This document shows, piece after piece, positions 1-10,066 of a DNA stretch of 31,072 bases. The stretch lies in the NCBI RefSeq assembly GCF_026151205.1, contig NW_026971843.1, positions 1 through 31,072 of the forward strand, given 5' to 3'. The DNA is from Bolinopsis microptera (lineage: Eukaryota; Ctenophora; Tentaculata; Lobata; Bolinopsidae). The notes beneath the pieces were generated by a model that saw only the letters and a program-made list of their open reading frames with translations, made no database searches and was not told the origin of the DNA. The first letter of the stretch is position 1. The number at the start of each line of letters is the position of its first letter. Both the position numbers and the translations under genes were made by a program.

Positions 1-1771
1 ATGTAGATAAAGAGGTAGAGGATTCGTACAAAAGCAAAGAAACTGATCAAACCAGAAGAAGCAAGATAAAAAAAACCACGGTTCTACATCCGAGGATCAT
101 TCAAACCGTCCCAAAACTAAAGTCGAAGATATTGATCGAGGAATGGTGGAAACATTAAAAGTGACAAATCGGAAAAAAGGAAGACCGAAAAGCCGAGTGA
201 TTCTCGTAGAAAGAATGATGAAATAAAACGAAAGAGTAGTAAAAAATGAAATAGAAAAAGCCAAAAAAGGGTCGAATCTGGTCACATGCCCGAACACTTG
301 GTGATCGAAGACGAAAGAGAATGGACAAAGGATGACATTCACTGGGAATATGACAATTACTTGCCTGATGATTATGAGCCAAATACGGATAATACAACAA
401 GGTCCGAGTTGGAGATTAATGGTGATTTGGACATAGACACATTTGATATAGATGGTGCAATCGATCGATATAATGATATTGATCGCATCGATACCAATCC
501 AAATAATTCTGTTAGTAATCGATGAGGAAGATGAAAGTGCTGATAGCGAAGACACTGATGACAGTAGGGATGGCATAGATGATAGTGACAATGGCCGATA
601 GCAAAAAGGATGATGACAGCACGGATACCAAAGATGATGATGACGGTACCAATAGCAAGCCTGAGATTGAAAGGAAGAGCATGATAGAAGATGACGACGG
701 TGCGGATATTAAAAAGGATGATAGTACGGGTAGCAAGGAAGATGACGAGAGCACGGAAAGCAAAGATAGTGATGACAACACGGATACCAAAGATGATGAT
801 GACGGTACCGATAGCAAAGAGAATGATGAAAATAAGGATAGTGATGATGACGATGGAACAGATGATAAAGATGATGACAAAAGCACGAATAGTAAAGAGG
901 GATGATAACAACACGGATGGCAGACAAGATGATGACAATAATACGGATAGCAGGAAGGATGATGAGAGCACGGAAAGCAAAAATGATGTTGACAACAATG
1001 ATAGCAAAGATGATGACGACAGTACAGATAGCAAGGAGGATGATGACAGTGCAGATAGTAAAGAGAATGATGACAATACGGAAAAACAAAGATGATGACG
1101 ACAGGACAAATAGTAAAGAAAATGATGATAGTACAGATAGCAAAGAGGATGATGACAGTATGGATGGCAAAGATAATGACAGCGGTACAGATAGCAAGCC
1201 AGAGATTGAAAGGAAGAGCATGAGAGAAGATGACGACGGTGCGGGTAATAAAGAGGATGATAGTACGGAAAGCAAAGATGGTGATGACGACAACACAGAT
1301 AACAAAGAAGATGGTGACCGTACAGATAGCAAAGAGGGGGATGACAATAAGGATATCAACGATGATGGCGATGGAACGGATGATAACAAGATTATGAAAG
1401 CACGAATAGTAAAGAGGATGACAACAGTACGGATGGAAACGATGATGACAAAAAGGATAGAAAAGAAAATAGTGACCGAGCGGATAGCAAAGAGGATGAT
1501 GAAGTATGAATGATGATGAGGATATGACCCCTATTATTATGAGAGAACTGAAATCCCATATCATAACGGTGACAGCAAAGAAAAGAAGCATAAGCCTGAG
1601 ATTGAAAGAAAAAACCATGAAAATGACAGCGAAGAAGAGAAGCCTGAGGAGTATCAACCTGAGATTGAAAGAAAGAACCATAAAAAAGAACCTAAACCTC
1701 ACGAAAAAATAGTAGTGGATGAAGGCGATCATACAGAAGTGGATGGAGTTATTACAATCTATGAAAAAGAG
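1..1771 (+). pseudogene. acidic tandem-repeat exon of membrane-protein gene, frame-shifted
   Basis: Seen: the + strand is extremely purine-rich and encodes repeats of about 9 residues of the type DDDSTDSKE (27-bp units). A higher-order duplication offset by 539 bp carries the landmark PEIERKS (659 and 1198). The acidic reading frame is not continuous: it is frame 1 at 286-522, frame 2 around 509-577, frame 3 at 579-905, frame 1 at about 898-1095, frame 2 at about 1085-1395, frame 1 at 1393-1509, and frame 2 from 1520 to the end. Several switches sit on short homopolymers; for example GAGGGATG at about 898 corresponds to GAGGATG at 1414. The last stretch ends in VITIYEKE followed by a donor GTAAAT at 1772, phase 0, which matches the next exon. 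The 5' end lies outside the window. It is either a decayed repeat exon or an exon with assembly indels in low-complexity sequence. Opposite-strand ORFs here are shadows of the repeat. Confidence 0.5.
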
Positions 1772-1902
1772 GTAAATTGTAAAGGGTTATAAAGGCATAA
1801 TACATACTTATAAGCTGTTTGGTTACCTAGCTACAGTATTTTAATCCCGACAACTCAGAAAATTGATGCAAAGATAACTGTAGTCTGACTTCATTGTTTC
1901 AG

Positions 1903-2068
1903 TTTGACATAGTTTCTAAGGAGATTCCGGCTGACAAGGAGATAATACTGAAACCCGCTTCAGGAGAGGAGATCAGAGTGAAGATCCTCTGTTCACATCA
2001 ACAACCATCTCCAGCGACACTAAGTCCTTCAAGTTCCACTTATCTCATGGAGGATTCCACGGTATACA
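1903..2068 (+). CDS. internal exon of membrane-protein gene (extracellular part)
   Basis: The acceptor TTGTTTCAG ends at 1902 and a consensus donor GTAAGT starts at 2069. The exon is 166 nt, phase 0 in and phase 1 out, open throughout. It starts FDIVSKEIPADKEI and ends in a Ser/Thr/Pro-rich stretch (SPATLSPSSSTYL), as expected of an extracellular linker. The incoming phase agrees with the donor at 1772. I do not recognise a domain. The next exon has an incompatible phase if this donor is used; a weaker donor at about 2107 would fit. Confidence 0.55.
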
Positions 2069-2261
2069 GTAAGTTAACATCTAATCGTTTACTGTTTTGG
2101 AAAAGGTCTACTGCTGATAAGTGCAGCCGTAACTAATTTTCAGATCATTTGAGAATTCTATTTATTACATTCCTGAATTTCCGTATATTCATGTGACTTA
2201 TCGACAAGATACGGCACGATCCTCTTGACAATTTATTGTAGGAAATGGTTTCTTAACATAG

Positions 2262-2328
2262 TGAAATTGGAAAAGAACGAATCGGACGACCCACTTTCTT
2301 AAATGAGCCTAAGGAGTATGCTTTGGAT
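2262..2328 (+). CDS. possible short exon of membrane-protein gene
   Basis: An open stretch reading IGKERIGRPTFLNEPKEYALD ends at a good donor (GTAAGT, 2329) in phase 0, and the next exon starts in phase 0. The upstream acceptor is uncertain: CATAG ending at 2261 would need a phase-2 donor, which the strong GTAAGT at 2069 does not provide. An alternative acceptor at 2241 runs into a stop at 2254. The 3' border is therefore better supported than the 5' border. Confidence 0.35.
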
Positions 2329-2461
2329 GTAAGTATCTCGTTTTTAGAGACTTCATTAGGATACTCTTATAACTATTAGTATTACAAATACACTCTGCTT
2401 CTCTTGAGCAGAACATTGTTTTGTGGGCTAAAAAATGTGCTACCATCGTACTCTATTGCAG

Positions 2462-2650
2462 TTAAAAAGGCATCAGGACAAACCCGAGTCTAACGAAGCA
2501 GTAACAATCGCTGAATTCGAGCCGGACAGAGTACCTTTCACTTTCACAGCGGGTTCCGGTGACAGATACTACGAGTTTGCCAATGATAGGCTGGACAGTA
2601 ACCAGTATTACGGTGTATTTATTGTCGGGGTTGTCTATCTTTCTCCAGGG
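2462..2650 (+). CDS. exon encoding fibronectin-III-like membrane-proximal domain
   Basis: The acceptor CTATTGCAG ends at 2461 and the donor GTAGGT starts at 2651. It is 189 nt, 63 codons, phase 0 on both sides. The peptide contains FTFTAGSGDRYYEF, then NDRLDSNQYYGVFIVGVVYL. This pattern (F-x-x-G-x-G-x-x-Y, then N-x-x-L-x-x-x-x-x-Y-x-V-F) resembles the C-terminal half of the membrane-proximal FN3 domain in receptor tyrosine phosphatases and related adhesion receptors. The family call is by eye. No phosphatase domain follows in the later exons, so the protein is at most FN3-receptor-like. Confidence 0.6.
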
Positions 2651-2752
2651 GTAGGTTACCTGATCTTCTTGAATCACACTTATGAACAAGTTTCAGATGA
2701 TAGCCCGTTCTTGATACATATTGCAGTGATAATCATTTTAACAAGTTAAGTA

Positions 2753-3288
2753 GCACATGTTAAGTAGCCCATGTTAAGTAGCACATGTTAAGTATATGTT
2801 AAGTAGCACATGTTAAGTAGCACATGTTAAGTAGCACATGTTAAGTAGCCCATGTTAAGTAGCACATGTTAAGTAGCACATGTTAAGTAGCACTTGTTAA
2901 GTATATGTTAAGTAGCCCATGTTAAGTAGCACATGTTAAGTAGCCCATGTTAAGTAGCACATGTTAAGTATATGTTAAGTAGCCCATGTTAAGTAGCACA
3001 TGTTAAGTAGCACATGTTAAGTAGCACTTGTTAAGTATATGTTAAGTAGCACAAGTTAAGTAGCCCATGTTAAGTAGCACATGTTAAGTATATGTTAAGT
3101 AGCCCATGTTAAGTAGCACATGTTAAGTAGCCCATGTTAAGTAGCACATGTTAAGTATATGTTAAGTAGCACATGTTAAGTAGCACATGTTAAGTAGCAC
3201 ATGTTAAGTAGCACATGTTAAGTAGCACATGTTAAGTAGCACTTGTTAAGTAGCACATGTTAAGTAGCACATGTTAAGCACCAAGCAG
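2753..3288 (+). repeat. intronic minisatellite, 14-bp unit with 11-bp variant
   Basis: A tandem array of GTTAAGTAGCACAT (variants ...GCCCAT and ...GCACTT) is interspersed with a shortened 11-bp unit ATATGTTAAGT at irregular but recurring intervals, implying a higher-order pattern. It lies inside the 663-bp intron 2651-3313 between the FN3-like exon and the transmembrane exon and accounts for most of that intron. Confidence 0.95.
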
Positions 3289-3313
3289 CTGTTTAAACCA
3301 CCGATATCCGCAG

Positions 3314-3462
3314 AAAAAGGTGCATCTGACTACGGGTTGGGTTGAAGACGCTCATTCTCCAGGACGACCCACCTATTTCTTGACGAAGAAGGGAGTAGGG
3401 CTTACTGTACCCATCTTTGTGCTCCTCAGTATCGTTTGTTACCTTCGGCGGTCTTCTTTAGG
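3314..3462 (+). CDS. transmembrane exon
   Basis: The acceptor TATCCGCAG ends at 3313 and the donor GTGAGT starts at 3463. It is 149 nt, phase 0 in, phase 2 out. The encoded peptide goes from KKVHLTTGWVEDAHSP through RPTYFLTKKG to a hydrophobic segment VGLTVPIFVLLSIVCYL followed at once by RRSS. This is a single transmembrane helix with a positively charged stop-transfer side, so the C-terminal exons are cytoplasmic (type I topology inferred; the signal peptide lies outside the window). Phase joins cleanly to the exon at 2462-2650 and to 4277-4353. Confidence 0.7.
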
Positions 3463-3712
3463 GTGAGTTACATACTTATTAAGTCTATATTTCTGGGACT
3501 ATGCATTTCAGACAGTACATGTCAGCCTACATATTGGTATGACTATGAGTGTGACTTGAATTCTTGAACGTGTTGAAATTTGAGATTATCCAACATAACA
3601 GCTGCTTTAATTGTTGCGTAATCCTTTTAACTTTATATTAGGGTGTGTATGATTGTGTATGATTCGCATCTCCAAACAAATCAAAAGTTTAAAAAAAAAC
3701 TTTATATTATAG

Positions 3713-3760
3713 GTGGTTATGGAAGAGAAATAAGCTGACAGTGCCTGACACTAGCTACAA
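3713..3760 (+). CDS. candidate 48-nt cassette exon
   Basis: The acceptor TATTATAG ends at 3712 and a weak donor GTTAGT starts at 3761. It is phase 2 in and phase 2 out (48 nt), so it can be included or skipped without changing frame. It would add WLWKRNKLTVPDTSYK directly after the transmembrane helix. It is supported only by splice-like borders and compatible phase. Confidence 0.3.
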
Positions 3761-3942
3761 GTTAGTGTTTAAAAGTTATCAATAGAACTTATCATCAAAA
3801 ATTTTAACAATAAGGTTTTTTGATCACCAATGTTATTGTTACCATGGAGGTAATACATTTTTGATAAACAAGTAACTGTAAGCTAAGCAAAGCATCTAGA
3901 TAATAAAATGTCAATAAGTTGGATAATGTATTTTTATTTCAG

Positions 3943-3989
3943 ATTTAAGAAATTAAAGAGAAAGTCAAAAAGAAAAGCAACAAAGAAAA
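3943..3989 (+). CDS. candidate 47-nt basic exon, frame-breaking
   Basis: A good acceptor (TTATTTCAG) and donor (GTAAGC, 3990) flank an open stretch FKKLKRKSKRKATKK in phase 2. Its outgoing phase (1) does not match the exon at 4277, which needs phase 2. It resembles that next exon in composition and start (FKKLK versus IKKIT), so it may be a duplicated or mutually exclusive exon, or a decayed one. Confidence 0.3.
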
Positions 3990-4276
3990 GTAAGCTCACA
4001 TAGGGATTGCAATACCTCTTGTTGCTACCAATGTTTTTGCTAAAATTTGTTTTACAGGTCCCACATCAGATTGAACTTTTTCTTCTTAGCATTCGTGAGA
4101 TCAATAGTGGTGACTGAACTCGAATCACAGCTCACAACCTATGTATGGGGGACAATTATGTCGGAGGTCACACTAGAAATGTCAGATCCTGACCACTTGC
4201 ACTTTAATTGCACCTTTATTATATTAAGCTGATGGCATGGTTTCTAATTAACGTTTACCATTCTTATTTCTCACAG

Positions 4277-4353
4277 GATCAAAAAGATCACGAACACCGT
4301 AATGCCAAAGTTGTTTAAGAAAAATAAATCTAAAGGGAAATCGAAAAAGCTTG
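4277..4353 (+). CDS. basic juxtamembrane cytoplasmic exon
   Basis: The acceptor TTTCTCACAG ends at 4276 and the donor GTATGT starts at 4354. It is 77 nt, phase 2 in, phase 1 out; both phases match 3314-3462 upstream and 10067-10401 downstream. The peptide IKKITNTVMPKLFKK then NKSKGKSKKLG is strongly cationic, typical of an inner-leaflet lipid-binding juxtamembrane segment (inference). It is the last exon before the intron that holds the fold-back element. Confidence 0.6.
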
Positions 4354-4617
4354 GTATGTATGCTAAAGGAATTGGAGGTTTTTGTCCCACATATTCATAA
4401 ACTTCATATATAATAGGATATTATAGCAATACGATTTGGGGAGTTTGGGGAGGGAAAAGCCGCGGTAAATTGGGGATTTAATGTACAAAAGTTTGTTTGT
4501 GCACGTGACAAGGTTTCTCCAGTTTGGTTGATCGATCATGTCGCTAGATGATATCTCTATCACTGTTGCGAGCCAAATTAAACTTGCAGCAGCGCACTGC
4601 TTCGAGATTATTTTTCT

Positions 4618-4625
4618 GTTGAGAT
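4618..4625. repeat. left target-site duplication GTTGAGAT
   Basis: The 8-bp GTTGAGAT immediately precedes the element's terminal TATGGAAGCGC. An identical copy at 10012-10019 immediately follows the inverted terminus GCGCTTCCATA. Confidence 0.85.
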
Positions 4626-4628
4626 TAT

Positions 4629-4722
4629 GGAAGCGCATGTGTGTCAAAAAAAATAATGATACACATGCGCTTCCTAGGTAGCGTATGTGTGTGAAAAAAT
4701 TTTTTTGATACACATGCGCTAG
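4629..4722. repeat. two terminal hairpins of the fold-back element
   Basis: GGAAGCGCATGTGTGTCA at 4629 is followed, after an A-rich loop, by its partner TGATACACATGCGCTTCC ending at about 4676 (one mismatch). A second imperfect hairpin uses TAGCGTATGTGTGTGA and TGATACACATGCGCTA, with an A/T loop. The right end has the same pair in mirror image at about 9915-10008. The core CACATGCGC recurs in alternating orientation. Confidence 0.85.
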
Positions 4723-6670
4723 CAGGTTTATCATGTATATCATTAGGTGGCCCATGTGTGTCATTTTTGTAAAATTACTGTAAAATCTCTATTTAATATT
4801 CTAATCGCTATCTTTATCTATTTATATATGTATTTTATCCTTATCTCTATTTTATCTTTAAACTCCTCTCCGCTCGCCTCCCGTGTGAAACGAGCGCGCC
4901 TGCACGCTGCAGTGGCGCGAAAGCACATGGTTATATATATATTAGGTTAAAGCGCGTGTACTGTTGCTGCACAGGCTATAATGTTAATTGACGATGTCAA
5001 TTCATCGCAGCTCGGCGAGGCACAGTAGCGCATTTCACCGATTTAGCGTTGCAAGAAGCATAATCAATAATTGAATGCGCGGCGCGGCACAGTAACGCAT
5101 CGTGCTACAAGCTATAATATTTATAAACATACTCATTGGAGAATGGAGCTATAGAGGAATGAAGCTGCCTGCTGCGCGTGCGGTAGAATGACAGGCTGAG
5201 CGCCGCCAAGTATTGCATATTGAAGCGTGTACGCCGACGAATGACAGGCGAGCTCCTGTGTCCTGGGATCGTGCGCGAAGATCGAAATGCAATTCATGTA
5301 TCAAGCCAACTGCCAAGTGCCAACAACAATGTGTTTATTGTTATAAATGATAATGGACTAACCCGTTTCGGGATACTTCATAGCAACTAGCAAGCTTGCC
5401 GCGCATCGATCCAATAATGCTTCTCGTCGTAAGTGGTAAGGCCACCTTGTTTGTCGTTAGATATAGGCAAAATGCACCCAGCACCCCTGCGGACCTCGCT
5501 GAGCTGCTATGCAAAGTGAAAAAGTAACAACTCAATGGATGGTTAGTGGTTACCCGTACCGTAATGGGTGCTACATGCCTAGCATGAAATATTTACTTAC
5601 TTACTTGTGCACTTAATTTGTGTATTATATGTTCATAATCATATAAATTCGGCGGAATGACAGGCTTGAGGCTGAGCGCGGCCCAGTAAACTTCGAATCG
5701 AAAAAATTAAACGAGTAACATCCGTCAACTAATAGTTATATGTAATAATTAAAAACAAACTTTGCTTGTTTACCTGAACTTAGAATTTTATACAATTAAT
5801 GTAAGATTAAAGTCGTGTTTTTACCAATTTCCCTGCACCATCCGGTAAATTTATTACCCTCAGCCCTTCGTTGTGGGCTGCGTGGTCGTATCGTGGCTTT
5901 CGCCACGGTATACAGTATAGCGGGGGCGAAATGAAGTACAAATGAGGATCGCGACGCGTGACTTGTAGGTTTATAACCTACCAGGACGCGCGCCGAGTTG
6001 GACTCGTCGACGGTCCTGATTAATATTTGAAGCAAATATTTTACGACTACAAGTATCACCCGTTAAAGAAAGGATTGGAAATTGAACTCGCCGGTACGTC
6101 GACGGATGATGCTTGTCTAAATTTGTTCGAAGTAACACGAACAAATTTCTTTTCGAAGCGAAATGTCTGTGTTACTGGGCGGCGCTCAGCCTGTGCCTTT
6201 TCGATGTCATTCCGCAACCGTTTATCATTTACGAACGAATAAAAACAACGTCAATATTTTACATGTCACAGTTAGCTGGCAGTACGGCCCAGTCAATAAA
6301 TTGTGCATCGCGCCGATCTAGCAAAAAACATTATTTGATGCGCTGATCAGTCTTCTTAGACTAATAATATAAAACATTGTTTCTTTTGTCCGTAATTCAA
6401 ATCGCCTGTACTGCGTGAGAATTACAAAATAATTACAGCACATTTACAAAATAAGAATAATGAAAAAGTAAACGTGTTTTCTCGGTTATAATTCTTGGAG
6501 GACTTCGCCGCTTCGACGCGCCGCGCAAACTAGCATTCTTGCAGAGCAACGATCTCGACGGATTGACATCGTCAATCAATTATAATTCATAATTATTTTT
6601 AGAATAACGCTTTATTGTTAATGCAATCATAGTAGTCAGCTTGTGACATGGCTATGACGCCTTTTTCTTA

Positions 6671-6890
6671 CATGGTTATGACATGGTTATGACATGGTTA
6701 TGACATGGTTATGACATGGTTATGACATGGTTATGACATGGTTATGACATGGTTATGACATGGTTATGACATGGTTATGATATGGTTATGACATGGTTAT
6801 GACATGGTTATGACATGGTTATGACATGGTTATGACATGGTTATGACATGGTTATGACATGGTTATGACATGGTTATGACATGGTTACAA
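6671..6890 (+). repeat. 11-bp tandem array, left arm of fold-back element
   Basis: About 20 copies of CATGGTTATGA, nearly perfect (one TATGGTTATGA variant). The mirror array in the right arm is about twice as long. Confidence 0.95.
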
Positions 6891-7333
6891 CCAAAACTCC
6901 TTCAGACCAATTTTGAACCATTATGAGCACTTTCAGGATACAATTCATTTCCGTTCATTTCCGTTCATTCTATGAACCTGGGTCATTTGGTGCGACTTTC
7001 GATGACCTCTAGGCCTAGCTTATGACACTATCTATCATAGAAAACCGAATTGGGGTTTCCCAGCCCTTACGTAATAAGTCTCAAATCGAAATGACATGGT
7101 TATGACATGGTTATGACATGGTTACAACCAAAACTCCTTCAGACCAATTTTAAACCATTATGAGCACTTTCAGGATACAATTCATTTCCGTTCATTTCCG
7201 TTCATTCTATGAACCTGGGTCATTTGGTGCGACTTTCGATGACCTCTAGGCCTCCGCCTAGCTTATGACACTATCTATCATAGAAAACCGAATTGGCAGT
7301 TCCCAGCCCTTACGTAATAAGTCTCAAATTGAA
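6888..7333 (+). repeat. tandem duplication within left arm
   Basis: A block of about 200 bp beginning CAACCAAAACTCCTTC occurs at about 6888-7090 and again at about 7125-7333. The copies are separated by three 11-bp repeat units (about 7091-7125). The right arm has this block only once (about 7440-7665), so the arms are not exactly symmetrical. Confidence 0.85.
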
Positions 7334-7334
7334 A

Positions 7335-7460
7335 TGACACACATGCGCCACCTATTGATTTACATGATAAACCTGCTAGCGCATGTCTGTCACTTTTGTT
7401 TTTGACACACATGCGCTAGCAGGTTTATCATGTAAATCAATAGGTGGCGCATGTGTGTCA
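7335..7460. repeat. central palindrome of the fold-back element
   Basis: TGACACACATGCGCCACCTA at about 7334 runs into a mirror copy ending TAGGTGGCGCATGTGTGTCA at about 7459. Stems of nearly 60 bp flank a loop of about 10 nt. The same 60-bp motif, slightly diverged, lies next to both outer ends (about 4706-4764 and 9875-9933). Each arm is thus bounded by inverted copies of it. Confidence 0.9.
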
Positions 7461-7664
7461 TTTCAATTTGAGACTTATTACGTAAGGGCTGGGAACCCCC
7501 AATTCGGTTTTCTATGATAGATAGTGTCATAAGCTAGGCCTAGAGGTCATCGAAAGTCGCACCAAATGACCCAGGTTCATAGAATGAACGGAAATGAACG
7601 GAAATGAATTGTATCCTGAAAGTGCTCATAATGGTTCAAAATTGGTCTGAAGGAGTTTTGGTTG

Positions 7665-8102
7665 TAACCATGTCATAACCATGTCATAACCATGTCATAA
7701 CCATGTCATAACCATGTCGTAACCATGTCATAACCATGTCATAACAATGTCATAACCATGTCATAACCATGTCATAACCATGTCATAACCATATCATAAC
7801 CATGTCATAACCATGTCATAACCATGTCATAACCATATCATAACCATGTCATAACCATGTCATAACCATGTCATAACCATGTCATAACCATGTCATAACC
7901 ATGTCATAACCATATCATAACCATGTCATAACCATGTCATAACAATATCATAACCATGTCATAACCATGTCATAACCATGTCATAACCATATCATAACCA
8001 TGTCATAACCATGTCATAACCATGTCATAACCATATCATAACCATGTCATAACCATGTCATAACCATGTCATAACCATGTCATAACCATGTCATAACCAT
8101 GT
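7665..8102 (-). repeat. 11-bp tandem array, right arm of fold-back element
   Basis: About 40 copies of TCATAACCATG, the reverse complement of the left-arm unit. Variant units with ATATCATAACC recur at intervals of several units. Confidence 0.95.
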
Positions 8103-10011
8103 AAGAAAAAGGCGTCATAGCCATGTCACAAGCATGAATTATAACCGAGAAAACACGTTTACTTTTTCATTATTCTTATTTTGTAAATGTGCTGTAATTA
8201 TTTTGTAATTCTCACGCAGTAACAGGCAATTACGGACAAAAGAAACAATGTTTATATTTATTAGTTTTAGAAGACTGATCAGCGCATCAAATAATGTTTT
8301 TTTGCTAGATCGGCGCGATGCACAATTTATTGACTGGGCCGTACTGCCAGCTAACTGTGACATGTAAAATATTGACGTTGTTTTTATTCGTTCGTAAATG
8401 ATAAACGGTTGCGGAATGACATCGAAAAGGCACAGGCTGAGCGCCCGCCCAGTAACACAGACATTTCGCTTCGAAAAGAAAGTTTTTCGTGTTACTTCGA
8501 ACAAATTTAGACAAGCATCATCCGTCGACGTACCGGCGAGTTCAATTTCCAATCCTTTCTTTAACGGGTGATACTTGTAGTCATAAATATTTGCTTCAAA
8601 TATTAATCAGGACCGTCGACGAGTCCAACTCGGCGCGCGTCCTGGTAGGTTATAAACCTACAAGTCACGCGTCGCGATCCTCATTTGTATTTCATTTCGC
8701 CCCCGATATACCGTGGCGAAAGCCACGATACGACCACGCAGCCCACAACGAAGGGCTGAGGGTAATAAATTTACCGGATGGTGCAGGGAAATTGGTAAAA
8801 ACACGACTTTAATCTTACATTAATTGTATAAAATTCTAAGTTCAGGTAACAAGCAAAGTTTGTTTTTAATTATTACATATAACTATTAGTTGACGGATGT
8901 TACTCGTTTAATTTCTTCGATTCGAAGTTTACTGGCCTACTGGGCCGCGCTCAGCCTCAAGCTTGTCATTCCGCCGAATTTATATGATTATGAACATATA
9001 ATACACAAATTAAGTGCACAAGTAAGTAAGTAAATATTTCATGCTAGGCATGTAGCACCCATTACGGTACGGGTCGGGTAACCACTAACCATCCATTGAG
9101 TTGTTACTTTTTCACTTTGCATAGCAGCTCAGCGAGGTCCGCAGGGGTGCTGGGTGCATGCAGGTGCATTTTGCCTATATCTAACGACAAACAAGGTGGC
9201 CTTACCACTTACGACGAGAAGCATTATTGGATCGATTCGCGGCAAGCTTGCTAGTTGCTACGAAGTATCCCGAAACGGGTTAGTCCATTATCATTTATAA
9301 CAATAAACACATTGTTGTTGGCACTTGGCAGTTGGCTTGATACATGAATTGCATTTCGATCTTCGCGCACGATCCCAGGACACAGGAGCTCGCCTGTCAT
9401 TCGTCGGCGTACACGCTTCAATATGCAATACTTGGCGGCGCTCAGCCTGTTATTCTACCGCACGCGCAGCAGGCAGCTTCATTCCTCCATAGCTCCATTC
9501 TCCGATGAGTATGTTTACAAATATTATAGCTTGTAGCACGATGCGTTACTGTGCCGCGCCGCGCATTCAATTATTGATTATGCTTCTTGCAACGCTAAAT
9601 CGGTGAAATGCGCTACTGTGCCTCGCCGAGCTGCGATGAATTGACATCGTCAATTAACATTATAGCCTGTGCACTGTGCAGCAACAGTACACGCGCTTTA
9701 ACCTAACCATGTGCTTTCGCGCCACTGCAGCGTGCAGGCGCGCTCGTTTCACACGGGAGGCGAGCGGAGAGGAGTTTCCAAGATAAAATAGAGATAAGGA
9801 TAAAATACATATATAAATAGATAAAGATAGCGATTAGAATATTAAATAGAGATTTTACAGCAATTTTACAAAAATGACACACATGGGCCACCTAATGATA
9901 TACATGATAAACCTGCTAGCGCATGTGTATCAAAAAAATTTTTCACACACATACGCTACCTAGGAAGCGCATGTGTATCATTATTTTTTTTGACACACAT
10001 GCGCTTCCATA

Positions 10012-10019
10012 GTTGAGAT
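10012..10019. repeat. right target-site duplication GTTGAGAT
   Basis: Identical to 4618-4625; directly follows the inverted terminus of the fold-back element. Confidence 0.85.
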
Positions 10020-10066
10020 ATTGCCATGTTTTCAAGATTTGATTCATAACTCGGTTTTCATTACAG

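Larger units (their letters stand above)
4626..10011. mobile_element. 5.4-kb composite fold-back DNA transposon in last intron
   Basis: Two arms, about 4626-7390 and 7400-10011, are reverse complements over nearly their whole length. Landmarks such as the 60-bp block at 4880-4940 and at 9710-9770, and the one at 5966-6018 and 8605-8660, confirm this. Only about 10 bp (CTTTTGTTTT) separate the arms at the centre. The termini are TATGGAAGCGCATGTGTG; perfect 8-bp target duplications flank them. Long terminal repeats with internal tandem arrays are typical of Foldback-like elements; an 8-bp duplication occurs in hAT and P-type families, so the superfamily is undecided. The many short ORFs mirror each other on opposite strands and none resembles a transposase, so it looks non-autonomous. 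It sits cleanly within the intron, 272 bp after the donor and 47 bp before the acceptor. Confidence 0.9.

Noticed and set aside
97-1732. Long minus-strand ORFs rich in Leu, Ser, Ile and Val
   Set aside because: They are the complement of the acidic tandem repeat; low-complexity mirror reading with no domain.
4047-4232. 61-codon plus-strand ORF between exons
   Set aside because: The apparent acceptor before it (4057) puts it out of phase with a stop; no donor in a compatible phase.
2753-8102. CRISPR-like array
   Set aside because: The repeats are direct tandem units of 11-14 bp without spacers, in a eukaryotic gene.
8605-8665. Possible hammerhead-type ribozyme around GTCGACGAGTCC
   Set aside because: The sequence recalls a stem II, but the CUGANGA and GAAA cores are not both present.
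8139-8812. Short ORFs in the fold-back arms
   Set aside because: They occur on opposite strands of both arms and overlap each other; none resembles a transposase.
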